Assembly (NCBI RefSeq): GCF_015708085.1
Contig: NZ_JADNYM010000017.1
Location: 1-64,000 of the forward strand
Length of the DNA: 64,000 bases
Reading direction: 5' to 3'
Origin: Arthrobacter terrae
Lineage (GTDB): Bacteria > Actinomycetota > Actinomycetes > Actinomycetales > Micrococcaceae
In this document: piece after piece, positions 8,048 through 16,589 of the stretch
Position numbering within the stretch: the stretch's first letter is position 1
How the letters are laid out: the number at the start of each line of letters is the position of its first letter
Notes under the pieces: generated by a model
Told to the model about the DNA's origin: nothing
The model's input: only the letters and a program-made list of their open reading frames with translations
Databases searched by the model: none
Translations under genes and position numbers: made by a program

Positions 8048-9565
8048 TTACTCTCCTCGCAGGACTTCAATGGGACGGACCTTTGCCGTGAGCAGCGCCG
8101 GGATCAATGCACCAAGGGCGGCTATCAGCAGAATTCCCAGCACACCCAAGACCAGGGTCTGCCACCCCAGGGACGTGCTGATGGTGCCGATGAGCTGACT
8201 TGCCCCGGCAAACGCACCCCGGCCGCCACCTGGCGCGGCGGAGCCGCCGAAGCCACCCGCCGCTTGCCTTGCCGCCAGCAGTCCCTGCCGTCCGGATCCG
8301 GCGACCGCCGCCGTCGTGCCCATATTGGTCGAAACCAGCGCGCCGACAATCGAATTGCTGCTGACGGACGCGAGCACCGCGCCGACAACCGAGCCCATCA
8401 CCACCAGGACCAGCGCTTCGAAAACGAACTGGACGCCGATGCTGCGGTTTGACGCACCGATCGCCTTCAAAACGCCGATCTCGCGGCGGCGTTCCCGGAC
8501 CACCATAATCATAATCAGCAAAACAATCAGACCGGCCGTGCCCACTGCTGCGATAAAGCCGATCAACGAGATGCTCTGCACGCTGCCGAGCGAACCGATG
8601 GTGGATTCGACCCTGCCGGGACCGGCCGTAACATCCACGCGAGTACTGCCCAGCGCGGAGGCCAGCGCCGATTTGGTGGCGTTAACATTGTCGATGCTGT
8701 CCACCAGAACCGTCATGGTGCTGATCTCGCTGGGTTGGTTGGCCAGGGTCTGCGCAGCGGTCAGCGGCAGGTAGATGGCGTTATTGTCAAACGCCGTGCC
8801 TGCGTCGAAGATCCCGCTGACCGTCATGGTCCGGTCATTGATGGTAAACGCGGAACCGACCGTCAGGGAGTTCTTAGCGGCCAAGGTGCTGCCCACCAGG
8901 GCTTGCGCTGACGTGGCGGCGAAGTCGTTAAGAGCCGTGCCATTGGTGATGTTGATGGGCTCTGCGGCGGCATTGACCGAGCCGCTGACGCCCGTCGCCT
9001 CGATTGGGATGCTGAAGGCGGGCCTGACGGCGGTGCTGCCGGCCACGGCCGCCCCGCTGGACGCTGTTGCCCCGCTGGACGCTGTTGCCCCGCTGGACGC
9101 GGTAGCCGCGCTGGTGGATGTCCGGCCGTTTTCCCGGTTACCCAAGGTGCCCGGGTCAACGGCGGACACCAGGCTGGTGGTGCCGCTGAGGGCCCTGCCG
9201 GTCCGGCTGCCGCCCTGCCCCTCCGGAGCCGCGGGGGCTGGTGCTGTGGTGCTGGCATTGCTTAACCGCAGGCTCAGCGTCCCGTTCACCGAGCTGACAT
9301 GCGCTACCGAAGAGGCGGTGCTGAGGTCCGCGGTGGTCAATGGTTCTCCACCGCCCTGCCCGCCACGGGAACCAGCCGGATTGACGGTCAAATTATTTCC
9401 CACGGATGCCTTCAGCGACGTGATTTTATCCGCCACGGCTTGATTGGCCACCAGCATGGACAAGGCCAGTCCGATGGCGACTGCCAAAATAATGACGACG
9501 GCGCCGCTTCGGACCTTATTGCGGAAGGCATTGCCCACGCTGCGGGCTAAAATACTCATGTTCAC
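8048..9565 (-). CDS. FtsX-family ABC transporter permease (MacB-like) with a variable low-complexity extracellular region
   Basis: This 505-residue protein has the MacB layout: one N-terminal membrane helix (about 18-40), a large extracellular MacB_PCD-type domain, and three C-terminal helices with an FtsX domain (MVVRERRREIGVLKAIGASN near residue 355, and the terminal KVRPIEVLRGE). The extracellular domain contains an Ala/Ser/Thr-rich stretch with a triplicated ASSGAT unit (about 155-175), encoded by an 18-bp tandem repeat. A second Gly/Ala-rich stretch lies between the last helices (AAGGFGGSAAPGGGRGAF). Such inserts in an exposed loop could vary in length between strains. It is translated just before its ATPase. 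Confidence 0.88.
   Translation of the reverse strand: MNMSILARSVGNAFRNKVRSGAVVIILAVAIGLALSMLVANQAVADKITSLKASVGNNLTVNPAGSRGGQGGGEPLTTADLSTASSVAHVSSVNGTLSLRLSNASTTAPAPAAPEGQGGSRTGRALSGTTSLVSAVDPGTLGNRENGRTSTSAATASSGATASSGATASSGAAVAGSTAVRPAFSIPIEATGVSGSVNAAAEPINITNGTALNDFAATSAQALVGSTLAAKNSLTVGSAFTINDRTMTVSGIFDAGTAFDNNAIYLPLTAAQTLANQPSEISTMTVLVDSIDNVNATKSALASALGSTRVDVTAGPGRVESTIGSLGSVQSISLIGFIAAVGTAGLIVLLIMIMVVRERRREIGVLKAIGASNRSIGVQFVFEALVLVVMGSVVGAVLASVSSNSIVGALVSTNMGTTAAVAGSGRQGLLAARQAAGGFGGSAAPGGGRGAFAGASQLIGTISTSLGWQTLVLGVLGILLIAALGALIPALLTAKVRPIEVLRGE
9050..9103. repeat. 18-bp tandem repeat inside the FtsX-type permease gene
   Basis: About three copies of an 18-base unit (GCCCCGCTGGACGCTGTT), the first diverged at its left end. 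Being a multiple of three, copy changes would keep the frame and only lengthen or shorten the ASSGAT stretch in the extracellular domain. Confidence 0.75.
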
Positions 9566-9813
9566 TCCAAAGATTTCCGGCGCTCACGCGGCGCCTGGTC
9601 TCCTCTATATTTGCGGGCCGAACCGTGGAAGTACCTGCACCGGGCTGGGAGCGGGCTGTGAGTTGGCCGGATCGTCGTGGGAGTGCTCGTTCAGGCGTTG
9701 CACAGCCGCCGGACGTTAGACTGGACGCAGACATCCGTCACCGTATAACGCCGTCGGGCTGGCGTTTTGTGTTCCGCGAGGACGGCAGGACGCTGGCCGG
9801 CGGGAAAGGCCAC

Positions 9814-11289
9814 ATGAGCGAGAAATCACCGTTGCCCAGGCGCCCGGTGCCGCATGCCGGAATGATCCCCCTGGTGCCGGCGGCAAAGCAGAATTACGCG
9901 GCCCGCAGTGTGTTGCGCAAACTCGTCCAGGGCGAGGCGCCGCCCACGGCGCCGATGAGTATTGTGGACCGCCTGGCGGGCAGCCCCTACGCAAATCCGA
10001 CGATTCAGGTCGGCGGGGTGGATGCCTCAGCCCGCAAGACCATCGACTTCGCGCTGCATCTGGCGGAAACTATGTTTCGCTATGGCGCCGGCGCCCTGGA
10101 GGTGGAGACCAGCATCATCGCGGTCACTGCGGCTTTGGGGCTGCGCAATATTGAGGTGGACATCACTAATCAGTCCGTGATCATCAATTACGCGAAAAAG
10201 GATGCGACGCCCATCACGTTGCTGCGTGTGGTGCGGTCCTGGACCAATAATTACGCCGGCCTGTCGCTGGTTCATGAGCTGGTGACGGACATCGTTTCCG
10301 GCGGGGTGGGCCGGGACGAATCCTACCGGCGCCTGGAGACCATTCTCCGAAGCCCACGGCCGTTCCCGCGCTGGATGGTCACCATGGCGGAGGCGGGGTT
10401 TGCCGCCATCGTTGTGGCTGTCATTGGCGGCACGGGCTTCGGCACCCTCGTCGCGCTGTTGAGCTCGCTGCTGGTGGGGCTGCTGGCCCGAACGCTGGGG
10501 AAATGGCGGGTCCCGGACTTTTTCACTACAGCGGCCAGTTCCTTCCTGGTGACCGCGATTGCTCTGATCTGCGCAATGCTGGATGTTCCGCTGACCCCGG
10601 CTTCGGTAGTGACCGGCGGGATCCTGCTGCTGCTGCCCTCCGGGCGCCTCGTGTCTGCCGTGCAGGATGCCATCAATGGCTTCCCGGTCACAGCGGCGGG
10701 ACGATTTCTCTCCGCATTCCTGACCTTCGGCGCCATTGTCTCCGGGATAGCGGTGGGGCTGGTTTTTGGCTCCCTGTTCCGCTCCGGCCGGCTGGATGTC
10801 ACCCAGCCCTTTTCCGGTGGCCTGCCGTTATGGGCGGCTTTGCCTCTTGTGATTCTGGCATCGGTAGCCATCGGCATCGCCGAGCAAACCAAAATCAAGC
10901 TGCTGCTGCCAACCGGTCTGATCGGATTGCTGGGGTACTGCGTGCTTCTGCTGGCCACCGCGGCAGGCCTGGGGGACCGGTTCGCGCCGGCCGTTGCAGC
11001 CGTGGTCGTAGGGATGGCGGCGCGGTTCGTGGCGCTGCGGATGGGGGCGCCGCAGCTGGTGATCGCCGTCCCGGCCAGCATTTTCCTGCTGGTGGGCCTG
11101 TCCATTTTCCGGGCCATGTTCGTCATGACCATCACTCCGGCTGCCTCCGTGGAAGGCGCGGTAGGACTCTTCAACGCACTGATCATCATTCTGGCCGTGG
11201 CGGCCGGCGTGGTGCTGGGAGACAATCTGGCCCGCCCGCTCACCCGCGGCCACGGCAACAATGAGAAGCGGCATAACCGAAGGCGCTAG
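9814..11289 (+). CDS. thrE: Threonine/serine exporter of the ThrE family
   Basis: A 491-residue membrane protein. The frame is open from 9625, but the ATG at 9814 (MSEKSPLPRRP) follows GGGAAAGG and matches the usual start. The N-terminal cytoplasmic ThrE domain (DUF1212) includes TIDFALHLAETMFRYGAGAL and NIEVDITNQSVIINY. About ten hydrophobic helices follow from residue 190 on, ending in the second ThrE domain (DUF3815). Corynebacterium ThrE exports L-threonine and L-serine by proton motive force. The stop overlaps the convergent siderophore-reductase stop by four bases. Confidence 0.88.
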   Translation: MSEKSPLPRRPVPHAGMIPLVPAAKQNYAARSVLRKLVQGEAPPTAPMSIVDRLAGSPYANPTIQVGGVDASARKTIDFALHLAETMFRYGAGALEVETSIIAVTAALGLRNIEVDITNQSVIINYAKKDATPITLLRVVRSWTNNYAGLSLVHELVTDIVSGGVGRDESYRRLETILRSPRPFPRWMVTMAEAGFAAIVVAVIGGTGFGTLVALLSSLLVGLLARTLGKWRVPDFFTTAASSFLVTAIALICAMLDVPLTPASVVTGGILLLLPSGRLVSAVQDAINGFPVTAAGRFLSAFLTFGAIVSGIAVGLVFGSLFRSGRLDVTQPFSGGLPLWAALPLVILASVAIGIAEQTKIKLLLPTGLIGLLGYCVLLLATAAGLGDRFAPAVAAVVVGMAARFVALRMGAPQLVIAVPASIFLLVGLSIFRAMFVMTITPAASVEGAVGLFNALIIILAVAAGVVLGDNLARPLTRGHGNNEKRHNRRR

Positions 11290-12110
11290 ATTTTGCCGAT
11301 GGGGGTTTTCTTCTCGGCCTGGAACCCGTCCTCATTGCGGCCCTGGGCCCAGTAGCCGGAAAGGGACACCTGGGATCTTTCCAGGCCATGATCCGTGAAC
11401 AGGATTTTGCGCAGGGCCTTCATGTATTCGCGCTCGCCGTGTGCGAAGACGTCAACGCGTCCGTCCTGCCAGGGAACAGCAGCCACGGCGTCGGCCAGTA
11501 AAGTGCTGGTGCCAGCGGGTTCGCCGCTGCGGAGCAGCCAGATTACCTGTATTCCCGGCGGTGCGGCGATCCTCTGGATGTCGTCGTCGCCGTCCACCTC
11601 CAGGAAGGCAGAGCCGACGGCGGCGGCCGGCAGGGCTTCCAGGGCTGCAGCAATGGCCGGGAGTGCCGCCTCATCGCCGGCCAGCAGGTACCAATCGGCT
11701 TCCGGATCCGGCCGATAGGCGCCACCCGGACCGGAGACAATCAGTCTGTCGCCTGGGGTGGCTGCTGCTGCCCACGGTCCGGCGAGGCCCTCACTGCCGT
11801 GAACCACGAAGTCGATGGCCAGTTCCTGCGCCTTGGCATCGATCCAGCGGATCGTGTAGGTGCGCGTGGCCGGCCATTGCTCCCGTGGCAGGGTATCGCG
11901 GAGGGCGAAAACGTCCAGCGGTTCGCGGTATTCTACGCCCGGCTGAGGAAAATGGATCTTGACGTACATGTCGCTAAACCCATTGGGCGTGAAATGGGCC
12001 AGGCCGACGCCCCCTGCGATGATCCGGACCATATGATCCCCGAGCCACTCCTTGCGCAACACGGCCAAGGTGGCCTGCGGACGAGGCTTCACGGCAGGGG
12101 CAATGGTCAC
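11286..12110 (-). CDS. Siderophore-interacting protein (FAD-dependent ferric-siderophore reductase)
   Basis: A 274-residue cytoplasmic flavoprotein of the SIP/ViuB family. It removes iron from imported siderophores using NAD(P)H. An FAD-binding_9 domain occupies about residues 15-130, with the flavin motif RTYTIRW and IDFVVHGSEGLAGPWA. The SIP domain follows, with YLLAGDEAALPAIAAALEAL, and ends at SGYWAQGRNEDGFQAEKK, the conserved C-terminal YWxxGR region. The leader upstream contains short repeats. I found no convincing IdeR/DtxR box, so iron control is only an expectation. Confidence 0.9.
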   Translation of the reverse strand: MTIAPAVKPRPQATLAVLRKEWLGDHMVRIIAGGVGLAHFTPNGFSDMYVKIHFPQPGVEYREPLDVFALRDTLPREQWPATRTYTIRWIDAKAQELAIDFVVHGSEGLAGPWAAAATPGDRLIVSGPGGAYRPDPEADWYLLAGDEAALPAIAAALEALPAAAVGSAFLEVDGDDDIQRIAAPPGIQVIWLLRSGEPAGTSTLLADAVAAVPWQDGRVDVFAHGEREYMKALRKILFTDHGLERSQVSLSGYWAQGRNEDGFQAEKKTPIGKI

Positions 12111-12167
12111 AGCGGGACTCCTCGGATCGGTGCAGGGGCTCCCTGCGGGACTCCCAGCGGGACGCCC

Positions 12168-12224
12168 GGCTGGGGGTTACAGCTGGGGGTTTCAGACAGG
12201 GGGTTTCAGCCAAGGGTTTCAGCC
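12168..12224. repeat. Degenerate short tandem repeats in the leader of the siderophore reductase gene
   Basis: Read on the minus strand (the transcript sense of the downstream reductase), about four 13-14-base units resembling GGCTGAAACCCC occur in a row, with drift between copies (GGCTGAAACCC, GTCTGAAACCCC, GCTGTAACCCC). They lie roughly 60-115 bases upstream of the ATG at 12110, between it and the uracil-DNA glycosylase gene end (12269). They may be a protein or RNA binding array, or simple slippage products. Confidence 0.5.
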
Positions 12225-12268
12225 AAAAGTTTAGGGCAGCCGCAGGGCCCCGGGTCAACCTTGCCAGC

Positions 12269-13027
12269 CTACAACGGGGGGAGCGACCAGTCGATCGGCT
12301 CGGCACCTTGGGCGCGTAGGAGTTCGTTTGTCCGGCTAAACGGCCGCGATCCAAAAAATCCGCGGGCTGCCGACAACGGGCTGGGATGGGCGGAAATAAC
12401 GAGGGGCGTTCCGCCCAGCAGCGGCTCAAGTTTGAGCGCATCCTTACCCCACAGGACGGCGACCAGAGGCGAATGCCGGGCCACCAAGGCCCCAATGGCG
12501 GCATCGGTAATGACCTCCCAGCCCTTTCGCCGGTGCGAACCGGTAACCCCGGGCGTCACCGTGAGGACCCGGTTGAGCAGCATCACACCGTTGTCCGCCC
12601 ACGGGCTCAGATCCCCGTGCAGCGCCCGCGGGATGCCTTGGTCCGACTGCAGCTCCTTATATATGTTGGCCAGGCTGCGGGGAAGCGGACGGGTGCGGTG
12701 GTCCGTGCAGAAAGCCAGTCCCACCGAATGGCCAGGCGTCGGATACGGATCCTGGCCGACGATTAACACTTTGACTCCGGCCAGGGGGCGCTGGAAGGTG
12801 CGCAGCACATGCTGGGCGCGCGGCAGGAAGCCGCGGCCGTCGTCGTGCTCCTGAATCAGGAACCGGCCCATTCGCCGCAACTGCCCCTCGACGGGCTGGA
12901 GTGCAGCTGCCCAATCCGGCGCCATGAGGGACAGCGGGTCGCTGGCGAGCACGCTCAGCGCAGCTGAATCCTCTGCGGGGCCGGACGCATCCTCGGGGAG
13001 GTTGAACAGAGCATCGGGATTGGTCAC
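12269..13027 (-). CDS. ung: Uracil-DNA glycosylase, family 1
   Basis: A 252-residue DNA repair enzyme that excises uracil from DNA. The water-activating loop [16 protein letters not shown] (Asp catalytic) is present at about residues 95-110, with NIYKEL next to it. The Leu-intercalation/His loop [19 protein letters not shown] is near residue 213-232, containing the conserved HPSPLS. The first 40 residues are a variable extension typical of actinobacterial Ung. It is a single gene, divergent from the DUF3263 gene. Confidence 0.95.
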   Translation of the reverse strand: MTNPDALFNLPEDASGPAEDSAALSVLASDPLSLMAPDWAAALQPVEGQLRRMGRFLIQEHDDGRGFLPRAQHVLRTFQRPLAGVKVLIVGQDPYPTPGHSVGLAFCTDHRTRPLPRSLANIYKELQSDQGIPRALHGDLSPWADNGVMLLNRVLTVTPGVTGSHRRKGWEVITDAAIGALVARHSPLVAVLWGKDALKLEPLLGGTPLVISAHPSPLSAARGFFGSRPFSRTNELLRAQGAEPIDWSLPPL

Positions 13028-13170
13028 CCAACTATTCTGACCGATCCCATCCGCCTAGTCCGCCAAATGACAACGTTGTGATTCCGGATTATTATGGAGA
13101 GCAGCCGACTGCCCCGCCCCAGCGCCGCTGCCTTGCGTGCGCCGTTGCCCGAACCCGAAGGGGAGTGTGC

Positions 13171-13452
13171 ATGACCGAACCTGTACCCGAGATGCCGCAC
13201 CACGATGACGGATTCAGCGAACGCGATGCTCAGATGCTGACGCTGGAACGGCAATGGTGGAAGTACGCCGGCGCCAAGGAACAAGCCATCCGCGAACTTT
13301 TTGATATTTCCGCAACGCACTATTACCAGATCCTGAACGTCCTGATCGATACCGAAGCCGCGCTGGCGCATGACCCCATGTTGGTCAAGAGGTTGCGTAG
13401 ACTACGTACGTCGCGTCAGCGGGCCAGAACGGCCCGCCGGCTGGGGAACTGA
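13171..13452 (+). CDS. DUF3263 domain-containing helix-turn-helix-like protein
   Basis: A 93-residue protein starting at the ATG at 13171, eight bases after AAGGGGA. DUF3263 covers most of it (MLTLERQWWKYAGAKEQAIR, then FDISATHYYQILNVLIDTEA), followed by a basic tail (RLRRLRTSRQRARTARRLGN). The middle reads like a helix-turn-helix with an Arg-rich C-terminus, suggesting nucleic-acid binding. In many actinobacteria this gene precedes a LytR_C protein, as it does here 40 bp downstream, which implies a shared cell-envelope role. The true function is unknown. Confidence 0.82.
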   Translation: MTEPVPEMPHHDDGFSERDAQMLTLERQWWKYAGAKEQAIRELFDISATHYYQILNVLIDTEAALAHDPMLVKRLRRLRTSRQRARTARRLGN

Positions 13453-13492
13453 CGCGAAGCCACGCAAGACACCACAAGGACGCAACTGCCAT

Positions 13493-14101
13493 ATGAGTAA
13501 ATTCCCGCGGGACGAGTTCGACAAGGTCCCCGAAAATTCGTCCCGTCGCGGTGTTCATCGTAATTTCAATGACGCGCCACGATCCGGCCTTATCCCTATT
13601 CTCGCGTTCGCGGTACTGGCTTTACTCATCGGTGCGGTGGCGTTCTTTGTTCTCCCCAAGCTCGGGTTCGGGACCTCCTCGAGCTCGACGACGACGTCTG
13701 CGCCGTCCTCGAGCGCACCTTCATCCGGTGCTGAAACGAGCAGCCCGGCGGCCGCACCGGCCACCGCGGCACCTTCTGCAGGGTTAGCCGCCGCGTCCGC
13801 GAAGAAGTTACCGGAAGCCGCCGCGGTGAACAAGAGGACGCCGGTCAGCGTACTGAATGCATCCGGCCTGGCCGGGCTGGCGGCTAAGTATGGCTCCATG
13901 GTGACCGGCGCGGGCTGGTCCGTGAACCAGACGGCTAATTGGGCCGGAGCCGACCAACCGAGTTCCGTAATTTTCTACAGCTCCGCCAATGACAGAGCCG
14001 ACGCCGAGGCGCTGGGCAATCTGCTGGGAATAACACGGACGGTACAAACTGCAGAGCTGGCCGTTCCGCTGGCCGTGGTGCTGGGCCCAGGGGCCCAGTG
14101 A
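13493..14101 (+). CDS. Membrane-anchored LytR_C (LytR C-terminal) domain protein
   Basis: A 202-residue protein starting at the ATG at 13493. The cytoplasmic N-terminus is followed by one membrane helix (about 32-55). Next comes a Ser/Thr/Ala/Pro-rich extracellular linker (about 60-105) and a LytR_C domain (about 114-198; TPVSVLNASGLAGLAAKYGS). LytR_C domains accompany LCP wall-polymer ligases, but no LCP catalytic domain is present. This is therefore likely an accessory protein in wall glycopolymer attachment. Its stop overlaps the next gene start (GTGA), so both are translationally coupled. Confidence 0.85.
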   Translation: MSKFPRDEFDKVPENSSRRGVHRNFNDAPRSGLIPILAFAVLALLIGAVAFFVLPKLGFGTSSSSTTTSAPSSSAPSSGAETSSPAAAPATAAPSAGLAAASAKKLPEAAAVNKRTPVSVLNASGLAGLAAKYGSMVTGAGWSVNQTANWAGADQPSSVIFYSSANDRADAEALGNLLGITRTVQTAELAVPLAVVLGPGAQ

Positions 14102-15414
14102 CAAACCGCCGGAACAGCGGCAGGGCCACTACCCGCGGCGTGGCTTTAGGCGCTGCGGTTCTGGCCGCCGTTCTGGTAGCTACGGCCTGTTCCGGGCCTT
14201 CCGGCAATGCCCGGTCCGCCACGGTTGGGGCCAGCGGCGACGGCGTCCTGAAAGTTGGTCTGCTGCTGGACAATAGCGGGGCCCAGGGCTTCCTCAACGA
14301 CTCCGAGCAGGCTGCGGCGAAACTGGCCGTCAGCCAGATCAACGTCAGCGGCGGACTTAACTCAAAGCCGGTGGAGCTGTTGCCGGCAACACCGGGCGCG
14401 GACACAACATCCCAGGCGACCACTTTGGCCGCGGCCAAGGCCGACGTGGTGATCGGTCCCACCGATTCCTCGAACGCAGCCGCGGCGATTCGTGTGCTCA
14501 GCAAAGCCAGGATTGTGCTGATCTCACCGGCCAATAGTGCTCCGGGCCTGCGCAATGCTGCCAGCGGCGGGTACTACTTCAGGACACAGCCCGCCTACAC
14601 CATGCAGGGGCAGGTACTGGCGAAGCTGGCGGCGGACATCGGCCCCAGGATCGCGGTGCTTCATGAGAGCGGCAGCTACGGATCGCAAATATCCCGTGCC
14701 ATTGCCGAGGCGTTGAAAGAGACCGGACCAGAGGCCGGCGCCGGCACCCACGCCGGTATGGGCACCGTTGTTGCAGATGCTCAGGCGAACCCGGGCGCGG
14801 AAGGGGACGCTGTCCGGGAGGTCCAAAACGCCCGGTTCGATGCGGTGATTGTGGTGGCCCGCGGCGGCGGCCAGTTGCTCCTGGCCAAGCTCGCAAACGC
14901 CGGCATCCCAGGCTCCAAGCTGGTCCTCAGTGACGGGGCAACAGGGGATTATGGCACCGGGCTTGCCTCGGCTGCACTGAAGGGTGCGAAGGGGGTCCTG
15001 CCCGGTATTTTCCCAACGGCGGATTTCCAGAAGCAACTGCTGGCGCACACTCCGGGACTAAAAGATATGACTTTCGCTGCGGAAACTTACGATGCGGTGA
15101 TGCTGGCAGCTCTGGCGGCAACGGCCGCGGATGACGACGCCGGATCCTCCATTGCTGCGCGGCTCGTGTCCGTCTCGGGCGGATCAGGTGCCGGAGACAA
15201 CGGCGGCAAAACCACCTCGGGCACCCCTTGTACCGGATATCCGGACTGCTCGGAACTCTTGGCGCGGAAGCAGAGCATTGACTACGACGGGATCTCCGGT
15301 CCAATAAACTTTGACCAAAACGGCGACATTACAGCGGCCAACTATGTGAGCTACAGCTACGGCTCGGACAATAGACCCGCGATGAGTGGTACCGAAAAGG
15401 CAACCGCGCCCTAA
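14098..15414 (+). CDS. ABC-type branched-chain amino acid/amide substrate-binding lipoprotein (LivK family)
   Basis: A 438-residue protein with a GTG start inside the stop of the LytR_C gene. A lipoprotein signal is visible (LGAAVLAAVLVATAC, Cys about 31). It carries a periplasmic-binding type 1 fold: VLKVGLLLDNSGAQGFLNDS, AAAKLAVSQINVSGG, DVVIGPTDSSNAAAA and GGYYFRTQPAYTMQGQVLA. No permease or ATPase genes accompany it. The tight coupling to a LytR_C protein is unusual for a transporter component and may indicate a sensing or envelope role. Confidence 0.83.
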   Translation: MTNRRNSGRATTRGVALGAAVLAAVLVATACSGPSGNARSATVGASGDGVLKVGLLLDNSGAQGFLNDSEQAAAKLAVSQINVSGGLNSKPVELLPATPGADTTSQATTLAAAKADVVIGPTDSSNAAAAIRVLSKARIVLISPANSAPGLRNAASGGYYFRTQPAYTMQGQVLAKLAADIGPRIAVLHESGSYGSQISRAIAEALKETGPEAGAGTHAGMGTVVADAQANPGAEGDAVREVQNARFDAVIVVARGGGQLLLAKLANAGIPGSKLVLSDGATGDYGTGLASAALKGAKGVLPGIFPTADFQKQLLAHTPGLKDMTFAAETYDAVMLAALAATAADDDAGSSIAARLVSVSGGSGAGDNGGKTTSGTPCTGYPDCSELLARKQSIDYDGISGPINFDQNGDITAANYVSYSYGSDNRPAMSGTEKATAP

Positions 15415-15447
15415 ACGGAAGGGCCCCTGGCCTTGCCGTCGGTGCCC

Positions 15448-16137
15448 CTAGCGGGCGGCCAGGTTCCCGATCGGACTGTTCGCCAGCTCCTGCAGTAACG
15501 ACGCCGGATTCTGGTACACCGCGACGGCTCCGGCATCCCGCAGCTCGGCTTCACTGGTGCCACCGCAGGTCAGCCCTATGCAGGGGATGGATAGCTTAGC
15601 GCAGGCTTGGACGTCCCAGACAGAGTCCCCGACATAGACCACGTTCGCCGCTTCCAGCTGCCCTGCACGCAGTGCGGCGGAGAGGATATCCGGTGCGGGC
15701 TTGCTGTGCTCGGCGTCGCCGGAACTGGTCGCAGCGTCAATGCTGGCGTCCGCATCCAGTGCTGACTTCAGGACCGCGAGCTCATCCTCCTGAGCCGAGG
15801 AGGCGAGAACGACGGCGAGCTGGGCATCCGCGCATTGAACCAGTAGCTCTTTGGCTCCGGGGAAGGCCCGCAGGGCCGGCCAATGGGTGGAGAAGATGGC
15901 GCCGTGCGCGGCTTCCAGCGCGGCGTCATCCTCCACCGTCCGATCCGGTCCCAAGAGGTGGGCAATGATTTTATCCCCGCCCATGCCGACGGCGCGGTGA
16001 ATGGACGCCATCTGCACGTCGATGCCCTGCCGGCGGAAGGCCTGCCACCACGCCACAGTATGCAGGTAGCTGGAATCGATCAGGGTGCCGTCCACGTCGA
16101 AGAGGACGCCGAACTTCTTCCCGCCATGCCCACTCAT
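15448..16137 (-). CDS. HAD-superfamily hydrolase, phosphoglycolate phosphatase/beta-phosphoglucomutase-like
   Basis: A 229-residue haloacid dehalogenase-type hydrolase with catalytic motif I FDVDGTLIDSSYLHTVAWWQ (nucleophile Asp near residue 14). A helical cap covers about residues 20-90, motif II is VVLASSAQEDEL, and the motif III/IV region reads HSKPAPDILSAAL and VVYVGDSVWDVQACAK. It is probably a phosphomonoesterase acting on a small phosphate ester. It is the last gene of a three-gene unit in which each start overlaps the preceding stop by four bases. Confidence 0.88.
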   Translation of the reverse strand: MSGHGGKKFGVLFDVDGTLIDSSYLHTVAWWQAFRRQGIDVQMASIHRAVGMGGDKIIAHLLGPDRTVEDDAALEAAHGAIFSTHWPALRAFPGAKELLVQCADAQLAVVLASSAQEDELAVLKSALDADASIDAATSSGDAEHSKPAPDILSAALRAGQLEAANVVYVGDSVWDVQACAKLSIPCIGLTCGGTSEAELRDAGAVAVYQNPASLLQELANSPIGNLAAR

Positions 16138-16589
16138 GATGCCTCCGTAGCTGGTTCTGTTGTCCCGCCTGTGATAAGCGCCAGGAGGGCCTTACCATAC
16201 GCCTGGGCCGGATCAGGGTCCGTGTAATGCCTGCTGCCGTCCGAGCGGTGAATCTCCACCGTGAACAGGGCCGGCGGTCCGCTTTGGCGGCGGAGAGCCC
16301 GGAACGTTCCGGCCAGCAAATCGCGCAACTGGTCCTCCCGGGGGAGCCACAGCGACTCTTCCAGGGCAACGGAATCCAGGGCCCATTCGGTCGTGCCGTT
16401 CATGCCCAGTACGGTCCCGGTGGCGTAGGCGTGCGCCTCAATGGTCATGTCGCTGACCACAAAAATCTCGTTGGCCTCAAGGACATCCTGGCTCTGGCTC
16501 AACCGCTCGATGCAAAAGGCATCTCCGGACACGGGCGCCCACCGAAGACCGGCAACTTGCAGCGCCCGGGCAAGCTCGGTGGAAATCAC
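16134..16589 (-). CDS. Conserved hypothetical protein of actinobacteria
   Basis: A 151-residue acidic protein that I recognise only as a recurring Arthrobacter-type hypothetical. Segments such as IEAHAYATGTVLGMNGTTEW and LDSVALEESLWLPREDQLRD look like a compact mixed alpha/beta domain. There is no signal peptide, membrane helix or catalytic motif. It sits between an NAD-dependent epimerase and a HAD hydrolase, overlapping both by four bases, so the three products are probably made together. No function can be assigned. Confidence 0.75.
   Translation of the reverse strand: MISTELARALQVAGLRWAPVSGDAFCIERLSQSQDVLEANEIFVVSDMTIEAHAYATGTVLGMNGTTEWALDSVALEESLWLPREDQLRDLLAGTFRALRRQSGPPALFTVEIHRSDGSRHYTDPDPAQAYGKALLALITGGTTEPATEAS

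Noticed and set aside
9050-9103. Short tandem repeats as a CRISPR array
   Set aside because: Units are contiguous without spacers and lie inside a coding frame; the same holds for 39072-39116 (no spacers). No cas genes are present.
16134-16589. Pilus-assembly (CpaE-like) label for the 151-residue protein
   Set aside because: The protein has no receiver or ATPase motif and no pilus genes nearby; the label seems a database carry-over.
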